Source: Deltaproteobacteria bacterium
Lineage (GTDB): Bacteria; Desulfobacterota; UBA8473
Reading direction: 5' to 3'
DNA: 10,715 nt
Assembly: GCA_030623035.1 (NCBI GenBank)
Contig: JAUXFK010000085.1
Location: 1-10,715, forward strand
Made by a program: the position numbers and the translations under genes. Each line of letters opens with the position of its first letter. The first letter of the stretch is position 1. The notes under the pieces were generated by a model that was given only the letters and a program-made list of their open reading frames with translations, was not told the DNA's origin and searched no databases. Positions 1 to 7,677 of this stretch are shown in pieces.

Positions 1-241
1 AAATGCCTAAACTACCGGTCACCTCATGAAGTGTTCTGGAAAACATCAAGTGGTGCACTTGTAACTTGAATTCACCATGCCACCCGCTTTTGGAAATAGT
101 TTTGCCCCGGTTAACACAGGCAGAATTATATACAGGTGTAATTCTTAACCGACAAGGCTCTTCTTTTAGTATCCTTATTTCGGTCATCTGTCTTTTGAAA
201 ATGGAGTAAAGTGGCTGTCTATATAGGGAATGAAAATCCAT
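1..241 (-). CDS. Unrecognised partial ORF, runs off the left edge
   Basis: An open frame starts at ATG 241-239 and reads 80 codons without a stop to the window edge, so its C-terminus is missing. It begins MDFHSLYRQPLYSIFKRQMT. A Shine-Dalgarno-like AAGG lies 7 nt before the ATG, and an in-frame TAA just upstream (TAA GGT TTG GTA ATG) fixes the N-terminal limit. The visible part is basic, contains two cysteines and several histidines, and shows no signal peptide or membrane segment. I do not recognise a family. It starts 62 nt after the stop of the flavoprotein gene with no clear terminator between, so cotranscription is possible. It could be a real gene or a chance ORF: 80 codons with no stop in AT-rich DNA plus an RBS favours a gene, but not strongly. 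Confidence 0.5.
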   Translation of the reverse strand, partial: MDFHSLYRQPLYSIFKRQMTEIRILKEEPCRLRITPVYNSACVNRGKTISKSGWHGEFKLQVHHLMFSRTLHEVTGSLGI

Positions 242-303
242 TACCAAACCTTAGCCGGTATTGACAAAGACTTTCCCTTTTTTATAGAACCCTTTACAAT
301 ATT

Positions 304-1278
304 CTATGCCCTAATACTTGCAAAAACCCCTTTTTGTAGTATCTCTTCAGCACCGTGAATGATGCTGTCAATAAGTTCCTTAGCTGTTAATACCTTATCC
401 AATCCACTAACAGCCAGAGACCCGGGTGCGAGCATAAGAACTTCTTCATTAATCTCTTCCGGTAGTTCATGATAATCAGGATCTTCCTTTAATAAAACCC
501 TTTCAAGCTTCATCAACCACTCACTATGGGGAATCTTCCCTTTTAGTTTCATTACCTTTTCTAAATCCTTAGGATCAGGTGGAGACAAAACCTTTTTCAT
601 GATTTTAGGATCACTCGGAGCGACATCTGCGAGATACTGCTTATGCCGATCGGGGATCGGGCATTCTTTTGTGCACATAAACGCGGTTCCTAAATAAGCT
701 GCCTCAGCCCCCATTGCCAAAGATGCCAGAAATCCACGAGCATCGCTTATTCCACCCGCAGCAATCAGGGGTGTTTTTATCTGTTTAGCAGCCCATGTTA
801 TGCTTGTCAAAGTGGGAAGTTGATCTACACTCTTGAACCCAATACCCTCCATGCCTACAATGACAATTGCGTCAGCCCCCTGTCTTTCTGCCACAATCGC
901 ATGCTTAACTGTAGCTACCTTGTGTATCCATTTTACTCCGGCTTCTTTTAATCGTTTTCCATGGTCAGTCGCTTGAAATGCTGATGTCTCGACAACAGGG
1001 ATACCCTCTTCAATTGCGACCTCTCTCATCTCGTCGATGTGCGGACACATGCCCACAGTAAGATTGACGCAAATGGGTTTATCGGTGAAGGATCTGGCCT
1101 TTTTTATGTCATCTCTGAGTCCTTCCGGTGTCTTTAAGGCACTCGCTGTAATCATCCCCAACCCTCCGGCTTCAGAGACAGGTGCTGCTATCGCTGAAGT
1201 ACCAAATCCACCGTATGATCCTTGAATGATCGGATACTTTATGCCAAGCATCTCTGTTATCTTTGTCTTCCATTCCAT
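304..1278 (-). CDS. Nitronate monooxygenase-family (2-nitropropane dioxygenase-like) FMN flavoprotein
   Basis: The 324-residue protein is a TIM-barrel flavoprotein of the nitronate monooxygenase/FabK-like family. The N-terminal IKYPIIQGSYGGFGTS (13-28) and AGGLGMI (37-43) match the family start. AAGGISDARG (173-182) and MGAEAAYLGTAFMCTKE (189-205) are the usual FMN-phosphate-binding and barrel-closing motifs. Where class I enzymes and FabK carry EAGGHxG with the catalytic or FMN-contacting histidine, this protein has GMEGIGFKS (142-150), with no histidine. True nitronate oxidation is therefore uncertain, and an NAD(P)H:flavin or enoyl reductase-like role is equally possible. The ATG at 1278 has a good RBS (AGGAAGGTG, 5 nt spacing). 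It lies 144 nt after purF with a 94-bp palindromic repeat between. It may be read through from the pur operon, but a purine-related role is not evident. Confidence 0.85.
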   Translation of the reverse strand: MEWKTKITEMLGIKYPIIQGSYGGFGTSAIAAPVSEAGGLGMITASALKTPEGLRDDIKKARSFTDKPICVNLTVGMCPHIDEMREVAIEEGIPVVETSAFQATDHGKRLKEAGVKWIHKVATVKHAIVAERQGADAIVIVGMEGIGFKSVDQLPTLTSITWAAKQIKTPLIAAGGISDARGFLASLAMGAEAAYLGTAFMCTKECPIPDRHKQYLADVAPSDPKIMKKVLSPPDPKDLEKVMKLKGKIPHSEWLMKLERVLLKEDPDYHELPEEINEEVLMLAPGSLAVSGLDKVLTAKELIDSIIHGAEEILQKGVFASIRA

Positions 1279-1312
1279 GATTTCACCTTCCTAACATATG
1301 ATTATTGTTATT

Positions 1313-1406
1313 TAGTGTCCATCCATAAATGGCCCTTTTGCCCAATCTCTGTGTCAGGCTCAGACCTTGACCTTGAACAAAATTTCTCATTTCTGGACGG
1401 ACACTA
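1313..1406. repeat. Palindromic MITE-like repeat between purF and the flavoprotein gene
   Basis: Imperfect 19-bp terminal inverted repeats enclose about 56 bp. The left arm is TAGTGTCCATCCATAAATG (1313-1331). The right arm is CATTTCTGGACGGACACTA (1388-1406), matching the reverse complement at 17 of 19 positions. Both ends finish in TA, which would fit a TA target duplication of the IS630/Tc1 kind. The interior has no ORF. In the minus-strand transcript it would form a long stem just after the purF stop (17 bp away), so it could act as a 3' structure or a processing point, but there is no strong T-tract. A related arm lies upstream of purB (7678-7690). Confidence 0.7.
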
Positions 1407-1422
1407 TTTAAAAATACGTGTA

Positions 1423-2835
1423 CTAAGTCACTATGATTTCCCTTTCAAACAGGGTAAGTTGTCTGGAATCGAGATCGACTGGAAGCTCTACAGGATAATC
1501 TCTGGTAAAACAGGCATCGCAAAAATCATTTCCATTATTGTTGACGGATGCCCGCAGTCCTTCGATACTCAGGTATTTTAAGGAATCAGCGGCTAAATAT
1601 TTTTTTATTTTAGAAACGCTATTAGAAGAAGCAATAAGCTCGGTATTGGTAGGAGTGTCTATCCCGTAATAACAAGAACAAACAATAGGTGGAGAACTTA
1701 TTCGAACATGGATTTCTTTGGCTCCTGCATTTCGGATCATCTCTATAATCTTTTGAGAAGTAGTTCCCCTGACTATAGAATCATCAACAACTATCACCCT
1801 TTTTCCATTTAGATAGTCTTTAACAGTATTCAGCTTAAGCTTTACGCCAAAATGCCGAATGGTCTGCCTGGGTTCAATAAAAGTCCTTCCTATATAGTGG
1901 TTTCTGATTAATCCTGTCTCAAAAGGCATACCTGATTCCTCAGCAAAACCAATAGCAGCGGGAATCCCTGAATCAGGTACGGGTATTACAATATCTGCTT
2001 CTACCGGACTCTCCTTTGCGAGTTGCCTTCCCATCTCCTTTCTTGTTGTATATACGTTTCTTCCAAAGGTATTGCTGTCCGGACGTGAGAAGTAAATCAG
2101 CTCAAATATGCAAAATTTATTTACAGAACGGAAAGGCTTGTATGAGGTAAGACCGTTCTTGTCTATAAGCACAACTTCTCCGGGTTGTACATCCCGGATA
2201 TACTCTGCCTCTATTAAATCTAAGGCACAGGTTTCTGAAGATACGACGTATGAATCCTTCAGCATTCCCAAAACCAGAGGTCGAAAGCCATGGGGGTCTC
2301 GAACGGCAACCATCTCATTTTCTGTAAGGAACAGCATTGAATAGGCTCCTTTAATGTTAAGGAGGGCATCTATAATACGATTAACCAGCGAGACCTGCTG
2401 AGATGATGCAATGAGATGGACAACGATCTCTGTGTCCATTGTAGATTGAAAGATCGAACCACAATTCTCAAGCTCTTCCCGTATTATTCTTGCATTTACC
2501 AGATTTCCGTTGTGAGCAACTGCAATGCCGCCATTCGCATAACTCACGACAAAAGGCTGTGCATTTTTCAATAGACTGGAACCGGTTGTTGAATAACGCA
2601 CATGCCCTATTGCCCTATTGCCAGTCAATTTAGCTAAAATGTCTTCATTGAATATATCTGCGACCAGCCCCATCTGACGATGGGAACGCAGCACTTCCCC
2701 GTCGGATGATACAATCCCCGCACTCTCTTGCCCGCGGTGTTGTAATGCATGCAATCCCAAATATGTCAGGTTGGCTGCTTCAGGATGTCCGAACACACCG
2801 AAAACGCCACATTCTTCCCTTAGCTTATCCGTCAT
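1423..2835 (-). CDS. purF: Amidophosphoribosyltransferase (glutamine PRPP amidotransferase), [4Fe-4S] type
   Basis: Catalyses the first committed step of purine synthesis: PRPP plus glutamine gives 5-phosphoribosylamine. The N-terminal Ntn-hydrolase domain follows a short propeptide, MTDKLREE, and cleavage would expose Cys9 of CGVFGVFG. Further glutaminase motifs are QHRGQESAGI (32-41), GHVRYSTTG (77-85) and HNGNLVN (108-114). The C-terminal phosphoribosyltransferase domain has the PRPP loop VIVVDDSIVRGTTS (347-360). Cys242, Cys388, Cys439 and Cys442 sit where the Bacillus subtilis enzyme holds its 4Fe-4S cluster, so this is the iron-sulfur, propeptide-bearing class. The length of 470 aa is normal. 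The ATG at 2835 lies 22 nt after the purL stop with a GGAAAG-like RBS. It is the last recognised pur gene of the operon. Confidence 0.97.
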   Translation of the reverse strand: MTDKLREECGVFGVFGHPEAANLTYLGLHALQHRGQESAGIVSSDGEVLRSHRQMGLVADIFNEDILAKLTGNRAIGHVRYSTTGSSLLKNAQPFVVSYANGGIAVAHNGNLVNARIIREELENCGSIFQSTMDTEIVVHLIASSQQVSLVNRIIDALLNIKGAYSMLFLTENEMVAVRDPHGFRPLVLGMLKDSYVVSSETCALDLIEAEYIRDVQPGEVVLIDKNGLTSYKPFRSVNKFCIFELIYFSRPDSNTFGRNVYTTRKEMGRQLAKESPVEADIVIPVPDSGIPAAIGFAEESGMPFETGLIRNHYIGRTFIEPRQTIRHFGVKLKLNTVKDYLNGKRVIVVDDSIVRGTTSQKIIEMIRNAGAKEIHVRISSPPIVCSCYYGIDTPTNTELIASSNSVSKIKKYLAADSLKYLSIEGLRASVNNNGNDFCDACFTRDYPVELPVDLDSRQLTLFEREIIVT

Positions 2836-2857
2836 TATGATCTTTCCGATCCCTTAT

Positions 2858-5071
2858 TCAAAGCCTTTCTTCTAAAGCACCTCTCCATTCTTGCTTAAGG
2901 CTTTCGATATCACAATCTATTAGTCCTTCAATTACCAATCTGTCTGTGCCGACTTCTCCAATAACAGAAAATGGAGAATTGTTTTTCTTTGCAATCTTTT
3001 TTAGATCATCCAATTTATCTTTGTCCAATGAGACGATAATCCTCGATTGTGACTCTCCAAAAAGGAGGCAGTCCCCTCTAATCTTCTCCTCTTTAATACT
3101 TATCTTGACGCCACGATTAAACTTCGGCCCTGAAAAACAAGATTCAGCCAGAGCAACTGCGATACCCCCTTCTGAACAATCATGGGCAGACTTTATTAAA
3201 CCATTTTGAATAGCCTCGAGGCAGGTGTCCTGTACAGCAATCTCCATATCCATATTAATGTCCGGAGGGATTCCCTCCTCGATACCATGGATCGTTGCCA
3301 GGTATTCACTACCTCCCAGTTCTTCGTAGCTCTTTCCAAGTAATACCACCAAGTCCCCATTGTCTTTAAACCACTGTGTTTGACGAAGATTAATATCATA
3401 GACAATCCCAGCCATAGCTATAGTAGGCGTGGGATAAATAGCTTCTCCCTGGGTCTCATTGTAAAAACTGACGTTCCCACCTATTACCGGGGTATTCAGC
3501 TTTTTACATGCTTCACTGATCCCGCTGACAGCCTGATCAAACTGCCACATTATCTCTGGTTTTTCCGGGTTGCCAAAGTTCAAGCAATCTGTTATAGCAA
3601 GTGGTTTTGCACCTGAGCAGACAAGATTCCTGGAAGCCTCGACAACAGAAGCCATCCCCCCTTTATAAGGGTCAAGATAACAGTATCTGCTATTAGAATC
3701 AACAGTTAATGCAATCCCTTTATTCGTCCCTTTTACCCTTATTATTGCGGCATCAGAACCAGGCAGCAAAACAGTATTGGTCCGCACCATATGGTCATAC
3801 TGTCTGTAGATCCAGTGTTTGCTGGCAATATTAGGGGACTTCAATAATTTGATTAATATATCATTGAAATCTACCGGTTCAGGGATATTGTGAATGGAAA
3901 AATTCTGTGTCTTTAAAAGGTATTGGGGTCTCTCTTTGGGACGGGTATAAATAGGAGCTTCTTCAGTCAGGGCTTCGGCCGGTATATCGACTACGATCTT
4001 ACCAGCTTCTCTCACCCGGATCATCTTATCATCCGTTACCCTGCCTATAACCGATACATCTAAATCCCACTTTTTAAATATTTCCTCTACCTTTTTTTCA
4101 AAGCCTTCTTTAGCAACAATCAGCATCCTTTCTTGAGACTCTGACAGCATCAATTCATAGGGTGTCATCCCCTCTTCTCGTCTTGGTACTTTAGAGAGGT
4201 CTATCTCTATCCCTGTTCCTGACCTGCTTGCCATCTCACTGGATGAACACGTCAACCCTGCTGCACCCATATCCTGTATCCCAACGATATAATCTTCTTT
4301 CATTAATTCCAGGCAAGCCTCCAATAAAAGCTTTTCTGTAAAAGGATCGCCAACCTGAACCGTTGGACGCCTCTCTTGGGAGCTTTCATCGAACTGCTCA
4401 GAAGCCATTGTTGCTCCGTGTATGCCGTCTCTTCCTGTTTTAGAACCAACGTATATAACAGGATTTCCGGGCCCGTATGCAACCCCTTTGAAGATCCTGT
4501 TCTTCTTCACTACTCCCAGGGTAAAGACGTTTACCAGGATATTACCATTGTAACTCTTGTTGAAATAAGCCTCACCTCCAATTGTAGGTACACCAATACA
4601 ATTACCATAGCCTGCTATACCTGCTACTACTCCATTCAGTAAATACCTGGTCCTGGGGTGATCGAAGGATCCAAAGCGAAGCGAATTGAGAGAGGCTAAA
4701 GGCCTGGCTCCCATGGTAAAGATGTCCCGTAGAATCCCTCCTACACCCGTAGCTGCTCCCTGGTAAGGTTCAATATATGAAGGATGGTTATGGCTTTCCA
4801 TCTTAAAGACTATTGCCAATCCATCACCGATGTCTACTATACCTGCATTTTCCCCTGGACCTTGAATGATATGCTTTCCTTTGGTGGGTAATTTTTTCAG
4901 ATATATCTTAGAACTCTTATAACTGCAATGCTCACTCCACATTACAGAAAATATACCTAATTCTGTATAGTTAGGCTCTCTTCCTAGAATTTGCTTTATG
5001 TTATTATACTCGTCCTCGGTCAATCCATGGGATTCAATCATCTCTTGAGTAATCAAAGGTTCTTTAATCAT
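2858..5071 (-). CDS. purL: Phosphoribosylformylglycinamidine synthase, synthetase subunit (small PurL)
   Basis: ATP-dependent synthetase subunit that converts FGAR to FGAM, using ammonia supplied by PurQ in the PurS-PurQ-PurL complex. At 737 aa it is the small PurL type, without fused PurS and glutaminase domains. Visible motifs are GREPNYTELG (30-39), WSEHCSYKSSK (45-55), ESHNHPS (92-98), the glycine-rich GAATGVGGILRDIFTMGARP (105-124), GGEAYFNKSY, GRDGIHGATMASE, DMGAAGLTCSSSEMA and ESQERMLIV. A second AIRS-like half follows, with DCLNFGNPEKPE, GGNVSFYNET, SAHDCSEGGIAVAL and GESQSRIIVS. The ATG at 5071 has a GAGGT RBS. That RBS lies only about 15 nt from the end of the 205-bp palindromic element separating purL from purQ, so the element may affect purL expression through RNA structure or lost translational coupling. 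Confidence 0.97.
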   Translation of the reverse strand: MIKEPLITQEMIESHGLTEDEYNNIKQILGREPNYTELGIFSVMWSEHCSYKSSKIYLKKLPTKGKHIIQGPGENAGIVDIGDGLAIVFKMESHNHPSYIEPYQGAATGVGGILRDIFTMGARPLASLNSLRFGSFDHPRTRYLLNGVVAGIAGYGNCIGVPTIGGEAYFNKSYNGNILVNVFTLGVVKKNRIFKGVAYGPGNPVIYVGSKTGRDGIHGATMASEQFDESSQERRPTVQVGDPFTEKLLLEACLELMKEDYIVGIQDMGAAGLTCSSSEMASRSGTGIEIDLSKVPRREEGMTPYELMLSESQERMLIVAKEGFEKKVEEIFKKWDLDVSVIGRVTDDKMIRVREAGKIVVDIPAEALTEEAPIYTRPKERPQYLLKTQNFSIHNIPEPVDFNDILIKLLKSPNIASKHWIYRQYDHMVRTNTVLLPGSDAAIIRVKGTNKGIALTVDSNSRYCYLDPYKGGMASVVEASRNLVCSGAKPLAITDCLNFGNPEKPEIMWQFDQAVSGISEACKKLNTPVIGGNVSFYNETQGEAIYPTPTIAMAGIVYDINLRQTQWFKDNGDLVVLLGKSYEELGGSEYLATIHGIEEGIPPDINMDMEIAVQDTCLEAIQNGLIKSAHDCSEGGIAVALAESCFSGPKFNRGVKISIKEEKIRGDCLLFGESQSRIIVSLDKDKLDDLKKIAKKNNSPFSVIGEVGTDRLVIEGLIDCDIESLKQEWRGALEERL

Positions 5072-5097
5072 TTTACCTCGAAATTTATCAATATATT

Positions 5098-5302
5098 TAG
5101 TAACTACTCAGGTTCAAAGTTCCGGGGTTCACGGTTCAAGGTTAAACTGATAAAACAAGGGTTCGATTCCGAGACGAATGCGGAGTTCTTCCGGTTCTTG
5201 CGATACGCCAGGCAGTTTTACACGAAAGTCCGGAGTAAACCCTATGTTACCCTGGATGTACCCAACCGTGAACTGTGAACCTGACAACCTGAGTAGTTAC
5301 TA
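5098..5302. repeat. 205-bp MITE-like palindromic element inserted between purQ and purL
   Basis: Perfect 17-bp terminal inverted repeats: TAGTAACTACTCAGGTT (5098-5114) and its exact complement at 5286-5302. Inward of these, GGTTCACGGTT (left) and AGTTCACGGTT (reverse complement of the right side) extend the similarity imperfectly. The interior encodes no recognisable transposase. The other undisturbed pur junctions are 21-23 nt, and removing this element would leave about 26 nt here, so it looks like an insertion. Its terminal TAG is the stop codon of purQ. The ends TA...TA would fit a TA target duplication, in which case the original purQ stop would have been TAA at the same place. In the purQ frame, after the TAG TAA tandem stop, the element stays open for about 55 codons on the minus strand. 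Confidence 0.8.
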
Positions 5303-5992
5303 TCTAAGTATACTCTTTATAATGGAGTCAAATATAAGCCTTCCATCTTCATTACCCAGTATGCTCTCACAGCATCTTTCAGGATGGGGCATCATCCCCA
5401 GGACATTTCTTTCTATGTTGCATATTGCAGAGATATTCCATAGTGCACCATTCGGATTTGCATCATCTGTAATATCACCGTCTTCGGAACAATACCTGAA
5501 TATGATTTGACGGTTATCCTCCAATCCCTGCAATGTCGCCTCATCAGCAAAATAGTTTCCGTCAAAATGGGCAATAGGCATCTTATAGACACCCCCTACT
5601 CTCCCCTGGTTGGTAAAAGGGGTTTCATCGCTTTCCAGTTTGAGATATACATCGCTACATATAAATTTCAAAGAGCTGTTTGTCATCATTGCCCCTGGTA
5701 ATAAATCTGTTTCCAACAGCACCTGGAAGCCATTACAAATCCCCAGGACCAACCCTCCGCTCTTTGCAAACCTTTTCACTTCCTTCATTATCGGAGAAAA
5801 TTTTACAATTGCCCCTGGGCGCAGATAGTCACCATAAGAGAAACCACCGGGAAGCACCAGGCAATCATATTTCGCTAATCTCTCTTCTTTATGCCAGACA
5901 AATTCAACATCCTGTTTAAAGACATGCTTGATCACATGGTAACAGTCATGATCACAATTTGCCCCGGGAAAAACGATTACGCCAAACTTCAT
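5300..5992 (-). CDS. purQ: Phosphoribosylformylglycinamidine synthase, glutamine amidotransferase subunit
   Basis: Class I glutamine amidotransferase that hydrolyses glutamine and passes ammonia to PurL. It starts MKFGVIVFPGANCDHD, typical of PurQ. The nucleophile is Cys86 in GICNGFQVL, the oxyanion glycines lie in LPGGFSYGDYLRPGA (47-61), and the His203/Glu205 pair lies in MMPHPER. The length of 230 aa is normal for the family, so the protein appears complete. The ATG at 5992 has a GAGG RBS 5 nt upstream and lies 21 nt after the purS stop. The stop codon TAG (5302-5300) is formed by the terminal bases of the palindromic element that separates this gene from purL. Confidence 0.97.
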   Translation of the reverse strand: MKFGVIVFPGANCDHDCYHVIKHVFKQDVEFVWHKEERLAKYDCLVLPGGFSYGDYLRPGAIVKFSPIMKEVKRFAKSGGLVLGICNGFQVLLETDLLPGAMMTNSSLKFICSDVYLKLESDETPFTNQGRVGGVYKMPIAHFDGNYFADEATLQGLEDNRQIIFRYCSEDGDITDDANPNGALWNISAICNIERNVLGMMPHPERCCESILGNEDGRLIFDSIIKSILR

Positions 5993-6013
5993 AGATGCCT
6001 CATTAATATGCCA

Positions 6014-6265
6014 TTACATATCCTCGGAAGTTATCTCAAATCGATAGTCCTCTATTACCGGGTTTGCCAAAAGCTTTTCACACATCTCCTTAATCCTGGC
6101 CTCAGCTTTGTCTCCATGCACATCGTCCAATCGAACTTCCATATATTTCCCAAGCCTTATATCTTTTACTTCGTTATAGCCCAGAGACTCTAAGGAATAT
6201 TGTACTGCCTTGCCCTGTGGATCGAGAACTCCTTTCTTAAGTGTTACATATATCTTTGCCAGCAA
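6014..6265 (-). CDS. purS: Phosphoribosylformylglycinamidine synthase, PurS subunit (TTG start)
   Basis: Small structural subunit that bridges PurQ and PurL in the FGAM synthetase complex. The 83 residues match PurS well: AKIYVTLKKGVLDPQGKAVQ near the N-terminus, a central LGYNEVKDIRLGKYMEV, and a C-terminal segment CEKLLANPVIEDYRFEI. No ATG fits the conserved start. The best initiator is TTG at 6265-6263 (TTG CTG GCA AAG), giving an N-terminus only slightly shorter than most PurS. A purine-rich RBS precedes it, and the purB stop is 23 nt upstream. The alternative is the next codon, CTG, which would change little. Confidence 0.93.
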   Translation of the reverse strand: MLAKIYVTLKKGVLDPQGKAVQYSLESLGYNEVKDIRLGKYMEVRLDDVHGDKAEARIKEMCEKLLANPVIEDYRFEITSEDM

Positions 6266-6280
6266 ACCTCTTTCTCCTCT
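6266..6280 (-). promoter_or_regulatory. Ribosome binding site that supports the purS TTG start
   Basis: On the minus strand the sequence before TTG reads AGAGGAGAAAGAGGT. AGGAG lies 8 nt upstream of the TTG, a normal spacing, and a second AGAGG lies almost against it. No other start codon in frame sits at a workable distance, apart from the adjacent CTG. Confidence 0.65.
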
Positions 6281-6288
6281 TTTTTGTA

Positions 6289-7581
6289 TTACCCAAAGAC
6301 TCTCTCAAAGATTTCATCGATTCGTCTCAGGTATTGATTCATGTCAAAACAATCTTTAATTTCATCTTCAGTCAATATCTTCATTATACTTTCATCCTTA
6401 GATACTAAATCTCTGAAATCAGCACCCTCCTCCCAAACCTTCATGGCATTTCTCTGGACCATCCTATATGCCTGTTCACGGCTTATACCTTTTCGTGCCA
6501 GTCTTATAAGAAGACCTTGAGAATATATCAAACCGCGGGTCAGCTTAAGATTCTTCAACATGTTTTCCGGATATACAAGTAATTTATCTATTATCCCTGT
6601 CAATCTATTCAACATGAAATCTACGATGATCGTACTGTCCGGCACGATAATCCTTTCCACAGATGAATGGCTGATATCCCTTTCATGCCAGAGGGGAATA
6701 TTCTCTAAAGCAGCCAGTGAGTTTGCCCTTATTACTCTTGCCAGGCCTGAGAGGTTTTCAGAAAGGACAGGGTTTCGTTTGTGGGGCATTGCAGAGGAGC
6801 CCTTTTGTCCTCCAGAGAAGAACTCTTCTGCCTCGTAGACTTCGGTACGCTGTAAATGTCTGATTTCAGTAGCAATTTTATCTATTGAACCGGCTATTAT
6901 TGCCAGTGTGGTTAGATATTCGGCATGTCTGTCTCTCTGGATAACCTGGGTTGAAATTGGGGCGGGTGAGAGCTGACACTTTTTGCAGACGTACTCTTCT
7001 ACATAAGGAGGGATGAAGGGAAAAGTCCCCACAGCTCCGGATATCTTTCCATAGCTTATCGTGTCTTTGGCCTTTTCCATCCGGCTGAGATTTCTTGTCA
7101 TCTCATCGTAGTATAGGGCCATCTTCATACCGAAAGTAACTGGTTCAGCATGTATACCATGGGTCCTTCCAACCATTACGGTCTCTTTATACTGGTATGC
7201 CTTTTTCTTCAATATCGAAAGGAGGCGTTTAATATCCTCTATTATAATATCCGACGCCTCTCTCATCAGAACAGCCAGTGAAGTATCAAGGATATCTGAA
7301 GAGGTCAAGCCCATGTGGATATATCTCGAATCCTCTCCAACATATTCACCCACGCAGGTAAGGAAGGCAATTACATCATGTTTTGTGACCTTTTCTATTT
7401 CATCGATCCTCTTTATGTCAAATCCGGCTTTCTCCTTGATGTTCTTTAATGCATTTTCCGGGATTTCTCCGAGCTTTGCAAGAGCCTCACACGCTAGTAT
7501 TTCGATCTTTAACCACTTATTGAACCTATTTTCAGGCTCCCAAATCATGACCATCTCTTCTCTAGCATACCGGGGAATCAT
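6289..7581 (-). CDS. purB: Adenylosuccinate lyase
   Basis: Fumarase/aspartase-superfamily lyase acting twice in purine synthesis: SAICAR to AICAR plus fumarate, and adenylosuccinate to AMP plus fumarate. Visible motifs are TSSDILDT (93-100), GRTHGIHAEPVTFG (138-151), with His141 as the likely general acid, and the superfamily signature GSSAMPHKRNP (261-271), whose serine loop holds the catalytic base. The length of 430 aa matches the short bacterial form. The ATG at 7581 has an AGGTGA RBS 4 nt upstream. It is the first gene of the purB-purS-purQ-purL-purF operon. The promoter region to its right is crowded by repeats. In many similar clusters purC follows purB; here purS follows directly. Confidence 0.97.
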   Translation of the reverse strand: MIPRYAREEMVMIWEPENRFNKWLKIEILACEALAKLGEIPENALKNIKEKAGFDIKRIDEIEKVTKHDVIAFLTCVGEYVGEDSRYIHMGLTSSDILDTSLAVLMREASDIIIEDIKRLLSILKKKAYQYKETVMVGRTHGIHAEPVTFGMKMALYYDEMTRNLSRMEKAKDTISYGKISGAVGTFPFIPPYVEEYVCKKCQLSPAPISTQVIQRDRHAEYLTTLAIIAGSIDKIATEIRHLQRTEVYEAEEFFSGGQKGSSAMPHKRNPVLSENLSGLARVIRANSLAALENIPLWHERDISHSSVERIIVPDSTIIVDFMLNRLTGIIDKLLVYPENMLKNLKLTRGLIYSQGLLIRLARKGISREQAYRMVQRNAMKVWEEGADFRDLVSKDESIMKILTEDEIKDCFDMNQYLRRIDEIFERVFG

Positions 7582-7612
7582 ATCTCACCTATTCTTTAGT
7601 TTTTTTTAAAAA

Positions 7613-7671
7613 TATCCGGCCATATTCAAAGCGGATCAAAGATAAAAAATTCGTAATTGTTTAGCCGGATA
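7613..7671 (-). promoter_or_regulatory. Possible attenuator-like hairpin in the purB leader
   Basis: On the minus strand TATCCGGC (7671-7664) and GCCGGATA (7620-7613) form a perfect 8-bp stem with a 43-nt loop, followed at once by TTTTTAAAA. A second ATCCG (7636-7632) inside the loop can pair with the same CGGAT (7618-7614), giving a shorter hairpin in competition. The structure ends about 30 nt before the purB ATG. It resembles an intrinsic terminator or attenuator, but the loop is long and I see no known purine riboswitch core. It could instead be the ends of another palindromic repeat. Confidence 0.35.
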
Positions 7672-7677
7672 ATGATT

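Noticed and set aside
1222..1581. Plus-strand ORF of 119 codons across the purF 3' end
   Set aside because: It crosses the palindromic repeat and overlaps purF in antisense, with no family features and no RBS that I can see; purF is certain.
5098..5302. A four-helix-bundle (S23-type) mobile gene, because GGTTCACGGTTCAAGG repeats often border such genes
   Set aside because: The interior is far too short and encodes no helix-bundle sequence; only the border-like repeats are similar.
4991..5510. Two plus-strand ORFs over the purQ-purL element
   Set aside because: They are antisense to purL and purQ and exist because the element happens to be open; their peptides look like no protein I know.
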